This document shows, piece by piece, positions 19,710-28,909 of a DNA stretch of 46,672 nt. The stretch comes from Candidatus Ancillula hodotermitis (GTDB lineage: Bacteria; Actinomycetota; Actinomycetes; Actinomycetales; Bifidobacteriaceae): NCBI GenBank assembly GCA_031262545.1, contig JAISHP010000154.1, positions 1 through 46,672 on the forward strand, given 5' to 3'. The notes under the pieces are model-generated. The model did not search any database and was not told where the DNA came from. It was given only the letters and a program-made list of their open reading frames with translations. The translations under genes were made by a program, and so were the position numbers. How positions within the stretch are numbered: position 1 is the first letter of the stretch; every line of letters begins with the position of its first letter.

Positions 19710-20024
19710 TTAAATTCCGCTGAGTTGCCCAAGCAAACTCTTTGTTGCCTGCTCATGCTCTTGTTCTGTTCTCTCTTGAGACTGTCTCGTTTGTTGAAGT
19801 TTATTAGCAAATTTAGTTAATTCATTATTCAACTCTTGAGTTTTTCCATTAAACTGATCCATCATATTGGTAAAAGCACCAGCTGCATCACCCTTCCAAT
19901 AGCTCTGCATTGATTCAATTTCAGAACCAACCTGTTTTAACTGAGAATCAATATTTGTCTTTGCTTCTTCTACAGCTTGTTTTCCTTTTTCAATTGCGCC
20001 TTCTTCGGCTGCTATAGTTGCCAT
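19710..20024 (-). CDS. WXG100-family EsxA/EsxB-like protein
   Basis: 104 aa; MQSYWKGDAAGAFTNMMDQFNGK; ends with a helical tail. Confidence 0.9.
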   Translation of the reverse strand: MATIAAEEGAIEKGKQAVEEAKTNIDSQLKQVGSEIESMQSYWKGDAAGAFTNMMDQFNGKTQELNNELTKFANKLQQTRQSQERTEQEHEQATKSLLGQLSGI

Positions 20025-20044
20025 AATTCTTTATCCTTTCTTTT

Positions 20045-20338
20045 TTATCCAAATAACTGTGCAGATTTATTATCTGTTGAACTATATAGACTTCCTATTT
20101 GATCTGTGGCAGTTGAGATTTTTGTTAATAATTCTCTCAATTCTCCTAATGTCTGTAACCATTTTGCCTGAGAAGTATGATATGCTTCCTGAGCAGCACC
20201 AGACCATTGTGACATCAAAGTTTTTACTTTTCCGTCTAATGTCTCCAGCTCTGCTTGGACTTTATTTGCACCAGTTGCAATATCTTGTGACAACTGATGA
20301 ACTTGTTCAGGTTGAACAGTAAATGTACTTATGCTCAT
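20045..20338 (-). CDS. WXG100-family EsxA/EsxB-like protein
   Basis: SQWSGAAQEAYHTSQAKW; C-terminal YSSTD (YxxxD). Start revised to ATG at 20338 (MSISTFTVQPEQVHQ) after an aaggggaagg ribosome-binding site. Confidence 0.9.
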   Translation of the reverse strand: MSISTFTVQPEQVHQLSQDIATGANKVQAELETLDGKVKTLMSQWSGAAQEAYHTSQAKWLQTLGELRELLTKISTATDQIGSLYSSTDNKSAQLFG

Positions 20339-20404
20339 AACCTTCCCCTTTCTCCTTAATTTGTTATTTATTATATTCATTTTTTATTAACATTTTGTTA
20401 ATTG

Positions 20405-20424
20405 TTAATGTTATACACCTTAAA
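20405..20424 (-). promoter_or_regulatory. Shared upstream element TTTAAGGTGTATAACATTAA (copy 1)
   Basis: Exact 20-bp match to 15594-15613; upstream of the EsxA/B-like pair. Confidence 0.6.
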
Positions 20425-20591
20425 ATTTAAAATCTTAATTATTTATGCAAAATTTTGTTATTTGAAAAGTAGACTTGTCCCAAAATCTGGTTCAATTGTT
20501 TAATATTTAATATGAAAGTATTAAGCTGTTGTCCATTTTTCATCTTTTCTTTAAGGATTTAAAAATGTATGAGATTAATACGCACGCCCAA

Positions 20592-20604
20592 TTAAGGTGT
20601 ATAG
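20592..20604 (+). promoter_or_regulatory. Shorter match to the shared element (TTAAGGTGTATAG)
   Basis: Same core in the opposite orientation upstream of the plus-strand gene 20662..21615. Confidence 0.4.
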
Positions 20605-20661
20605 TCTAACACTATGATATAATCTAAGTTAATATATTTAAAAGTCTGAAAGGTATGGAAG

Positions 20662-21615
20662 ATGACTGATAAAGTTGAGTTGGAAAATATTTTTCTTAAA
20701 AAAATAGAAAATGGCAATATTGCTGTAACTGGTAAAATAAAAAATGGCACAGATAAGGATTTAATTGGTTTCAATCTCCAGGGGATAGCTAAAAATGAAA
20801 AAGGAAATCCAGTTAAAATTTTTGGAAAGACTAAATTTACTATAGCGATTTCTGATGTTAGAATCCCAGCCCATTCTGAATCTGAATTGGATGAAATTGA
20901 TTTAAATAAAGAAACTGTTCGTTCAATTGACGTTGATATTGTTAATCCAAATTTCGATAATTTACAAAAAGATCAAATTACTCAATCCCAAACTATTAAT
21001 AATTCTAATTGTTCTCCTCAAAAAAGTAAAAGTAATTCTATTTTAATTTTTTTTATTGTTATTGTCATTATTTTAATCGGAATTTTAGCTTCTTTATTTA
21101 TTCCGGTCAAATATGATGTTGAAAAGACTGTTGATTATAGCAAATGTCAAGATTTTATTCCCACATACAGTCAAAGAACTTGTCCTAATGAGAAAAATGT
21201 CTTAATACATACAATTACGGATATTTATAAAATAAAAATTATTTGGGAAGAAAACCAGTCTTCCAAAAATACTTCAGACAGTGCAACATCCTTAGGACAA
21301 ACATCTATCGATTCCGACAAAATGCCTAATTCCAATCCCAAAAAAAATAATGAAAAAATTTATGTAACAAATGAAACCGACTACGCTATTGTAGTCCGCA
21401 GAGAACCTCAAAATTCAATCACAGCTCAGGTATCACCCAGTGATGTATCTGACCCTAGCAAAAATGTTTTACTTTATATTACAAAGGGAGACACTTCAAT
21501 AAAATTGATTTATCAAAATGAAAAAAAAGTTAATAATGGTAGAACTTGGCTAAAAGTAAAAATTCCAGATGGATCAATTGGCTGGGTATATGATCAAGTC
21601 GTTAGGACTGACTAA
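20662..21615 (+). CDS. FxLYD-like N-terminus, single TM, C-terminal SH3-like domain
   Basis: 317 aa; N-terminal ~98 aa nearly identical to the 33669..35486 product; central TM SILIFFIVIVIILIGILASLFI; C-terminal ILLYI/VLLYITKGDTSIKL...TWLKVKIPDGSIGWVYDQVV-type SH3. Confidence 0.75.
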   Translation: MTDKVELENIFLKKIENGNIAVTGKIKNGTDKDLIGFNLQGIAKNEKGNPVKIFGKTKFTIAISDVRIPAHSESELDEIDLNKETVRSIDVDIVNPNFDNLQKDQITQSQTINNSNCSPQKSKSNSILIFFIVIVIILIGILASLFIPVKYDVEKTVDYSKCQDFIPTYSQRTCPNEKNVLIHTITDIYKIKIIWEENQSSKNTSDSATSLGQTSIDSDKMPNSNPKKNNEKIYVTNETDYAIVVRREPQNSITAQVSPSDVSDPSKNVLLYITKGDTSIKLIYQNEKKVNNGRTWLKVKIPDGSIGWVYDQVVRTD

Positions 21616-21715
21616 ATAATTTATTGTAAAGTATATCAAAAAGTTTTATAATGATTTTAAAATTGCAAATTACACTTAACAGTTAGATGTTGCACTTCTA
21701 ATATGAGTTCAAATT

Positions 21716-21937
21716 TTAAATAATTATTATATTATTACATTTTTCATTAACAAAAACCTGAGGGTCACTTTCAATAATTCTTAAAGTTGATGGGTTTTCT
21801 AAATTATAGTAATAATAATCGTGAAATAAATCACGGAGCATTGTGGTTTTTCCGGATTGTCTCGGTCCATTAACAACAATTACTTCAAAATATTTAGCAT
21901 ATTCTCTAAGTTTTTCAGCATCCCGTTTTATAAACAT
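21716..21937 (-). pseudogene. Truncated AAA_14/DUF4143-type ATPase fragment
   Basis: 73 aa: VIVVNGPRQSGKTTMLRDLF Walker A, stops at NIIII where Walker B/DEAQ would follow; compare the full-length 36403 product. Confidence 0.7.
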
Positions 21938-21957
21938 TTAAAAAATATATCTTAACT

Positions 21958-21992
21958 GGTGAAAATTTGCAGTAACACTGCAAATTTTCACC
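21958..21992. terminator. Perfect 15-bp inverted repeat, probable terminator of the 22001..28489 gene
   Basis: GGTGAAAATTTGCAG TAACA CTGCAAATTTTCACC immediately beyond the minus-strand stop at 22001. Confidence 0.6.
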
Positions 21993-22000
21993 GTTTTATT

Positions 22001-25000
22001 TCAATCTTTCTTGACGATGGCTTCTTCTTTAGCGTAAATTTTGGTATTTAAAACCTTAGTTTTTTGAATTTTATAAATATTTCGTTTTCGAATTCCTTTT
22101 TGAGCATAGCTCTTCGTATTTTTAAGTATCAGACGTTTATTGTCAAGCTCTGGATTATCTTCATCACAATTTCCAGTCGTCATATTTAAAGTAGTACCAG
22201 TTGGGCAATCTTTATCTTTGCATTTAAAATCACCTCCAGGGCTATCTTGAGTTATTTTTTGATACACTTTACAACTAACAATTTCCCCACACTCCATCTG
22301 ATCCTTATCCCAATTTTGATGATCGCGACAAGTAGGTTCCCCGCTCGCCGGGGTTCCTAAAGACATATCCGGCTGTAAAGAACTATTTAATAGAGAGCAA
22401 TGTTCACCGAATTGTTTCAATTCACCGCTAAACATTAAACAAACTTGTAAACTTGAATTAAATTTAGCACCATCAGCATCTTTATAACTATTTATTTTTC
22501 CTTCATTTTTAGTGTTAAATGTTTGTCCTAAATTAAAAGGACCAATGACACCATTATTATTTCCTCCAAATACTACTTCAGGAATACCGGTTTTGTGTGA
22601 ATTGTTATTATTATCACGAATTGTCCACTTAAAGTCATCGTTTTGAGGCTGAATAGAAAATGAATTATCAATATTTATAATTCCGGGATTGTAAGTAAAA
22701 TTAGCATTCTCCATCTTATAAGTCATTATAAAATTATTAGTCCACAATTTAGTAATATCATCCCAATTATTTCTACTCATAGTTGGGGCATAATTTGTGC
22801 AATCATCTACATTACTTGGTGCCGGGATTGTAAAATCTCCACCTTCCCAATCAGAATTTTCCAAAGTCAAATGAACTTTGACACTACTTACGTTTGAATC
22901 ATGAGGAATTGTCGGCATAACAAAAGTATACTTACCATATGGGAATTGCAAAAAATTAACATTATCTTTATTTTTATTCTTTATATTAATGCTTGGATTA
23001 AATATATCATTACCATCAACACAATAGTAAAACGCACTATTTATCTCATCTTGAGTAGGAACAGTTGTGTCTTTCAATTTTGTTGATGTTTTTACAGGGT
23101 CAAAAAGAACTCCATTACCAGAGAAAGATTCGTCAACTTGCCCTCCGAAAGCATCTTTATTAAACATAATTCGCATATTTAATGTTTCACTAACATCCTT
23201 TTGCGTAAAAGCATAAAGCTTATCTTTCGTACAAGTTGCGTTTGGCAAATTTTTACTTAAATCTAAATCTACCCAATCTGAGTCATTGTAGCAGTCCCCT
23301 TCCCATTTATATTGATACTCAATTCCTTTAGGAGCAGCTAATATTCCAGCTTGAAATCCAAAAGACATATCCGGATTATTGTTAACTCCAGTATAATTCC
23401 CAACAATCTCTCCAGGGAAAGTTTTTAAATGCGGAACAACGACTTCAACAGCAACAATTTCAGACCTAGAGGCGATAAAAGTTTCCTTTCCAGAGCTAAC
23501 CTGATGCGAAACTGCTTGAACAGAAACAGTATTTAATTCAAGTGGATTCAAATTTGGAATATTATAAGTTGTTTTATCACCACTTGACTGAATTGTTGCT
23601 TTAGCAGCACCAGTAATTTCGTAAGTCGCAGTTTGAGGATCTGGATTCGTTATAATAATATCAACAGAATCATCAGTATTAGGTTTCCACTTTACAGTTG
23701 GACTACCCAGCTTATTATAAGGAGTTGCTTGAATTTCTTCGGAAAGAGGTGAACTGCCAACCGAATTTTTAATCTCTGCTCTAAAAGAATGAGTTTGCCA
23801 TTTCGCTAAACTTGCTAAGTCTGCATTGCTCCAAGTTTGTGATCCGTTTTCTGTATGTGGTTTACACATTTCATTCCCATCTACAACCAAACAAATCGCG
23901 GTTGATTCTGGAACAGAAGCCGATGCTTCAGCAACCGTAAAATTTAATTCCCCATTTTTAGCAGCTTCCATATCCAATTGTGGCTGAGCTGGTTGCTTAG
24001 GTAGTGCCCTATAGTCAATATTAACTGTCCCAGTTCCTTTATTTGGATTATTATCAGGCGCCCGGTCTGTAAATTGATAACGCCCAACTGCCATAAATCC
24101 GGTATCACTAGCCTCAGCTTTAATCGTAAAGAAAAGTTGTCCATTCCCTTTATCTTCACAATTTACCTTAGGATCTTGATTTGCCAGACAAGTAACAGTT
24201 CCACCAGTTTGAAAATCATAAAACTCTGGCCGAGCCAGCCAATTCTTAACTTGAGTCAGAGCATCAAAGCTTTTTCCTCCTTTGCCTTCTTCAATTACTA
24301 TTGTGTCGCTTGGAGCTGGAACAACTATATTCCCTAATTTAACAGCAGCTTTAACCCTCATTGACCAAGTAACTGGTTTTGTTTGATGATTCAAGACTTG
24401 AATAGTTATTTTATGCTCAATTAACTCTGTTGCCGTCCTTGGAACAGTCAGTTTCAAACTCAACCCTGTACATCCAATTTGAACTTCATTATCAATTGAA
24501 CAACTTACTTGTAAAGCCCTAATTTCATCATCAGAATGCCCCCACCAAGAAAGATATTGAAATAAATCAGTTGTTGATTCTTCTTTTGGTGCTAAATCAG
24601 CTAAAGCTACCCCATCTTTTATCTCCGGCTCAGTCACTTCTGGAATAATCTGAATTTGAAAGTTTATTAAAGTTTTAGTATTATTTTCCCCTTGCCACTG
24701 AACATAAACCCCACAAACATCTGAAAGATGCGTATCAACCGTTTCCCCTTGCATCTTATTCGGCGTATAAATTAAATTATCACCTTGTAATTGACAAGTA
24801 GATTGTGGACGCATCTTCTCATGAACTACCTCGTTATCAACTTGTAAACTTGCTCCATCAAGAGGCTCAATTTCATTTGGAATATTTATTGACAAAGGGT
24901 CTTTCCCAACTGTTACTTGTTTAATTTCATTAGATTTCTTAGTAGGAATCACAAGTGACAAAGAAGGAACTCTAACAAAACCATAAGTTGCAATATCGCT

Positions 25001-28000
25001 ATTTTTCAGACTGGCTTTAAAAAGCACAATTTGTGAATCAAATGACATGTTTCCTGAAAAATTAGTTCCGCTAACTTTTGCATCTCCAACAACAACACTA
25101 TAATTAAAACTATCAGCTGAAGCAGTATATGCCAATTGCTTATCTACGCTAGTTGAATAAGTCTGGCGATGTTGTATTTCTGAAGTCTTAACTTTAGTAT
25201 CTTTAAATTGTGGATAATCCGGAATATTTTTTTCACGAGCTGTTCTTAAAACTACTCTTTCAGAATAAGTAGTAACCTTTGAGTTGGCTGTTCCATACTT
25301 TGTTAAAGTCCCATCTGAATAAACATCAATTGTCATCTCCCAAATCGTTGGATTACCAGCTTCTCCAACTTTAAGACTTAAATTTTTTAATTGATTTTCA
25401 TCAGTTATTTCTCGAGAATTCATACTGTTATTTGCCCCTTCTGGAGGTAACAACTTAGCTTTAACAATCTTAGCATATTCCCCATTCGGTATAACATCAT
25501 TATCTAAAGGATTAACTCGGACATCTTCATTCAAAGCTCCATAAACTATATTATAGAATCCAACAGGCTGTGCCATTGCTGTTGACTCTGTTTCTTGCAA
25601 ATTTTGTTGAACTTGTTCTTCATCATCAGGTGAATTTTGTCCAGAATAAGAATCAGCTATCTTTACTGAGGGATCAGCTATCACAATATTAATATACCCA
25701 TGTGCTCTCTCTGTTTGTGAGTGTCCTCTAACGTAAACCCAATAATCTCTTGTTAAAACTGAACCAGGAGTTGCATCAATCGGTGCTAAATAACGAATTT
25801 TATCCCCCACAGGAAAAGCAAAACCTTCTTTTGAAGTATCCTGATCGCTAACCATTCTTGGATCTAACAAAATTGAAGAACCCCCAGCTGTAATATCATT
25901 ATCTAAAACATCTATATCAATTGTTTCGCCTGGATGAACAGCAACCTGATCAGAAACAGCAATAGTTTGGCTATCTTCAGTCAAATTGACTGCGATAACA
26001 TTAATATAAGCCTTAATCGTCCTTTTTGTTTTATCTCCTACACTAATATTGATTTCAACTTGCCCTAAATTAGTGTATTCTGCAGCACTATTTGCTACAT
26101 ATCCTGCTACTCTAACGGTTGATGTTTTAATCTTATTAGCCTCTAGTCCGCCGACAGCCTGACCTGAATTATTTAGGTTTGGTGAGATTTGCACTGAATC
26201 TACAGAATAATCCTCATTTTTCTCATTTGTTACTAAATTACTAATATCTACAATTGCATCCTCATTATTAGCCACGAAAGCTGTCATAGGAGAAACTGCA
26301 AAACTATTTTTAACATCTGCATCATCTTGAACAACAAAATTTATTGAACCAGATTTAGAAGCCTCTGTCATTCCGTAACTAAATGTATATTCTCCTGCTT
26401 TAGTAGCATTAACAGTAATTTTTTGCCCATCTGGAGATACACTAGCTGTTACCCCATCTGGAATGTTCTGCACACTCAAAATCCAACTTGTGTTTGCGCC
26501 ATGAATATAATTAGACATATCTATTTCTTGAGGCTGATTCACAATTCCAGCTCTCGAAATAGAGTCTAAATATATTGATTGTCCATCAACAACTTTGAAC
26601 TGAGTTGATGTAGGAGTTTTTGCCCCTAAACTATCTTCAACAGTATACCCAACAACCTGAACATCACCAGCCAACATATTCTGCGGTTGGAAAGTTAAAG
26701 TTCCACCAGTTGAAATAACAGCTTTTGCTTTATCACTCTGCGTTGCACTAGTCCCAAAAATATCATCGCCATCTGGGTCATACCAACCCCTAAGTGCATC
26801 TACAGATGAGGTTGCAGGAGAAAGTGCCACATTTAAATGTTCGTTAGGAATATCAGCTCCGATATGGGCCGGTGCCAAATTCTCACTAGAATAAGGGTGA
26901 TTATCAATTTCGTATGTTATCTGAGATCGGCAAGCTCCTGCGGAATCAGACCCGCCGTCAGAAACTGCAATTGTAACTTGAGTTGAGGCATTCTTTTTAG
27001 CAGAAGCAGGAACATACACACCTAAAGCTTGTCCATTATTTATTACCCTAAATTCACCGAGATCACTATTGTCCTGCTCAGGATCTCCGACAAGAACCAA
27101 GACATCACCTTCGTTCGGGTCAAGAACAGGTAATAGAACCGGAACAATATTATCCTTTCCCGGTCTAACTCCAAAACTTTTTATTGTATCAGAAGCTTCC
27201 GGACAAATATTTTTATCAGGAGTTTTAATATTTTGCTTAGCCTGATTTTTATCTAATTCAGTTTGCCAATTATTTAAAGTAGACTGGATAACAATCCAGT
27301 CATTACTTTCTGCAGAATTCATTATCCAAACTTCACCAGTATTTTTTGCCGAAAGGACTGTTTTGTCTCCAGAATCTATCAATTCAGACTTTCTACCCAA
27401 GCCCCCTGATGTCGTAACCTTTTTTGAAAAAGGTAAAACCTTTTGATCACTATAACAAGTACTTGAGAGAATTTCTGAATTAGATTCCCAGATAGCAATT
27501 ACTTCTGGATTACCATTAGAACATTTCGAGTCTTTTACTTCAATACTAGCTGGAGTATATCCATTATCCGTCCATACTTTAGGCATTTGTTTATTACCAT
27601 CCTTGTCTATCTGTAAAACCTGAACAGGTGATAAATAATAAATATCTTTACTTTTTTCAAGAGGAGAAGCTAGCTTTAGCAAGGGAACAAAATCAGTTTC
27701 TTGAACTCCGTTAATCCATAATTTATTTGCCTTACCTGTAGAATCTTGCCAATAGACTATCCAATTATCTTCAGAAAAAGACATATAATATCCCGATTGT
27801 TGTTTACTATTAGCAAAATTATTTATTTGAGATTTAAACTTTGTTGCCTTAGAGTTCAAATCGATTTTCCAGACTTCTCCATTATCATAAAGAACACCAA
27901 CAGTCCCCTTTTCAGTAATATTTGCAGCTAAAACTTTTTTAGAATTATCACTTATAGCTCCAAGAGTTTTAGCATATTGAAAATTTTCAGCAGTTGTTCT

Positions 28001-28489
28001 ATATGCTTTTCCAGAACTATCTAGCAAAAGAACCCAATCACCATTGGTAATTACATTTGTTGCATTGCCCACAATTTTTTCTGATTTATCAGTAGCTGCT
28101 TTATCAACAGTCGCTGGTGAAGCCTGATTGATTTCCAGCATCTGTCCCGAACCCACTAAAAAATCTTCTTGGCTGCTCCTTAGAATTTGAGAATCATAAA
28201 ATGAACTTGATTTTTCTATTGTTGCCTTAGTTTGTAGTTCCAAGGATCCTAAATTAACTCTTCCATAAAGACCTGCGCCTTCATTTCGAACCCAAATATC
28301 ATCACTATTATGTTCTGGATTCTGATATTGTGTTGGATGTGTAAAATGAAATACTAAAATTGGGGTTACGATCAAAATAATTACTCCTAAAATAATCAAC
28401 ACTAATCGTAAGATTTTTTTTCGGCGATTTAAGGAATTTATTTCCCCTAAAGTAAAAACAGTCGAAGTCCCATGTAAGTTTGTAACCAT
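22001..28489 (-). CDS. Giant membrane-anchored Ig-like/fibronectin-III-like repeat protein
   Basis: 2162 aa; N-terminal TM (ILRLVLIILGVIILIVTPILVF), many beta-sandwich Ig/Fn3-like repeats, Cys-rich C-terminal segment CRDHQNWDKDQMECGEIVSCKVYQ...CKDKDCPTGTTLNMTTGNCDEDNPE. Confidence 0.85.
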   Translation of the reverse strand: MVTNLHGTSTVFTLGEINSLNRRKKILRLVLIILGVIILIVTPILVFHFTHPTQYQNPEHNSDDIWVRNEGAGLYGRVNLGSLELQTKATIEKSSSFYDSQILRSSQEDFLVGSGQMLEINQASPATVDKAATDKSEKIVGNATNVITNGDWVLLLDSSGKAYRTTAENFQYAKTLGAISDNSKKVLAANITEKGTVGVLYDNGEVWKIDLNSKATKFKSQINNFANSKQQSGYYMSFSEDNWIVYWQDSTGKANKLWINGVQETDFVPLLKLASPLEKSKDIYYLSPVQVLQIDKDGNKQMPKVWTDNGYTPASIEVKDSKCSNGNPEVIAIWESNSEILSSTCYSDQKVLPFSKKVTTSGGLGRKSELIDSGDKTVLSAKNTGEVWIMNSAESNDWIVIQSTLNNWQTELDKNQAKQNIKTPDKNICPEASDTIKSFGVRPGKDNIVPVLLPVLDPNEGDVLVLVGDPEQDNSDLGEFRVINNGQALGVYVPASAKKNASTQVTIAVSDGGSDSAGACRSQITYEIDNHPYSSENLAPAHIGADIPNEHLNVALSPATSSVDALRGWYDPDGDDIFGTSATQSDKAKAVISTGGTLTFQPQNMLAGDVQVVGYTVEDSLGAKTPTSTQFKVVDGQSIYLDSISRAGIVNQPQEIDMSNYIHGANTSWILSVQNIPDGVTASVSPDGQKITVNATKAGEYTFSYGMTEASKSGSINFVVQDDADVKNSFAVSPMTAFVANNEDAIVDISNLVTNEKNEDYSVDSVQISPNLNNSGQAVGGLEANKIKTSTVRVAGYVANSAAEYTNLGQVEINISVGDKTKRTIKAYINVIAVNLTEDSQTIAVSDQVAVHPGETIDIDVLDNDITAGGSSILLDPRMVSDQDTSKEGFAFPVGDKIRYLAPIDATPGSVLTRDYWVYVRGHSQTERAHGYINIVIADPSVKIADSYSGQNSPDDEEQVQQNLQETESTAMAQPVGFYNIVYGALNEDVRVNPLDNDVIPNGEYAKIVKAKLLPPEGANNSMNSREITDENQLKNLSLKVGEAGNPTIWEMTIDVYSDGTLTKYGTANSKVTTYSERVVLRTAREKNIPDYPQFKDTKVKTSEIQHRQTYSTSVDKQLAYTASADSFNYSVVVGDAKVSGTNFSGNMSFDSQIVLFKASLKNSDIATYGFVRVPSLSLVIPTKKSNEIKQVTVGKDPLSINIPNEIEPLDGASLQVDNEVVHEKMRPQSTCQLQGDNLIYTPNKMQGETVDTHLSDVCGVYVQWQGENNTKTLINFQIQIIPEVTEPEIKDGVALADLAPKEESTTDLFQYLSWWGHSDDEIRALQVSCSIDNEVQIGCTGLSLKLTVPRTATELIEHKITIQVLNHQTKPVTWSMRVKAAVKLGNIVVPAPSDTIVIEEGKGGKSFDALTQVKNWLARPEFYDFQTGGTVTCLANQDPKVNCEDKGNGQLFFTIKAEASDTGFMAVGRYQFTDRAPDNNPNKGTGTVNIDYRALPKQPAQPQLDMEAAKNGELNFTVAEASASVPESTAICLVVDGNEMCKPHTENGSQTWSNADLASLAKWQTHSFRAEIKNSVGSSPLSEEIQATPYNKLGSPTVKWKPNTDDSVDIIITNPDPQTATYEITGAAKATIQSSGDKTTYNIPNLNPLELNTVSVQAVSHQVSSGKETFIASRSEIVAVEVVVPHLKTFPGEIVGNYTGVNNNPDMSFGFQAGILAAPKGIEYQYKWEGDCYNDSDWVDLDLSKNLPNATCTKDKLYAFTQKDVSETLNMRIMFNKDAFGGQVDESFSGNGVLFDPVKTSTKLKDTTVPTQDEINSAFYYCVDGNDIFNPSINIKNKNKDNVNFLQFPYGKYTFVMPTIPHDSNVSSVKVHLTLENSDWEGGDFTIPAPSNVDDCTNYAPTMSRNNWDDITKLWTNNFIMTYKMENANFTYNPGIINIDNSFSIQPQNDDFKWTIRDNNNNSHKTGIPEVVFGGNNNGVIGPFNLGQTFNTKNEGKINSYKDADGAKFNSSLQVCLMFSGELKQFGEHCSLLNSSLQPDMSLGTPASGEPTCRDHQNWDKDQMECGEIVSCKVYQKITQDSPGGDFKCKDKDCPTGTTLNMTTGNCDEDNPELDNKRLILKNTKSYAQKGIRKRNIYKIQKTKVLNTKIYAKEEAIVKKD

Positions 28490-28909
28490 TTAAACCGCCT
28501 TCCATATCAAAATAAAAGCAATTATACTTATAATTAACACAAATAATATTATTATAAACATCTTAGTGAAAGCGCGGTCAGCTAAACTTGATTGATCACC
28601 AACCTCAATATTCTTTCTCAAATTTGAGGCTACATTATAAAATAATTCACTGAATACATGACTTTGCTCAACTTGTTTTTTAACCGCTATTTGCCGAGGT
28701 GCGTAAGTGTTTTCTTTAGAATTACCTAGAGATAAAATTGTCTCAGCTTGCTCAGCAATATGCTTTTGCTCTAATTTAGGCTTTTTAGATTCTCGATTTA
28801 TCACCTTTTGCTTATTTTCGGGATCGTAAAGTTCTGTTTCAGCAAAAAGTTTTGTTGCACTAGTATCTAAAGTTGTTTTATCTTCTTTGTAAAGTTCTGT
28901 TTTTGCCAC
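28490..28909 (-). CDS. Small protein with C-terminal TM anchor
   Basis: 139 aa; soluble charged N-terminus, MFIIILFVLIISIIAFILIWKAV at the C-terminus; packed between neighbours. Confidence 0.65.
   Translation of the reverse strand: MAKTELYKEDKTTLDTSATKLFAETELYDPENKQKVINRESKKPKLEQKHIAEQAETILSLGNSKENTYAPRQIAVKKQVEQSHVFSELFYNVASNLRKNIEVGDQSSLADRAFTKMFIIILFVLIISIIAFILIWKAV

Noticed and set aside
20592-20774. Similar 60-aa and 88-aa antisense ORFs (20592-20774 and 35374-35640)
   Set aside because: They match each other only because they are antisense to the duplicated N-terminal segment; not real genes.
21640-21720. Possible insertion-sequence end near the duplicated gene
   Set aside because: No transposase, no clear terminal inverted repeats or target-site duplication seen.
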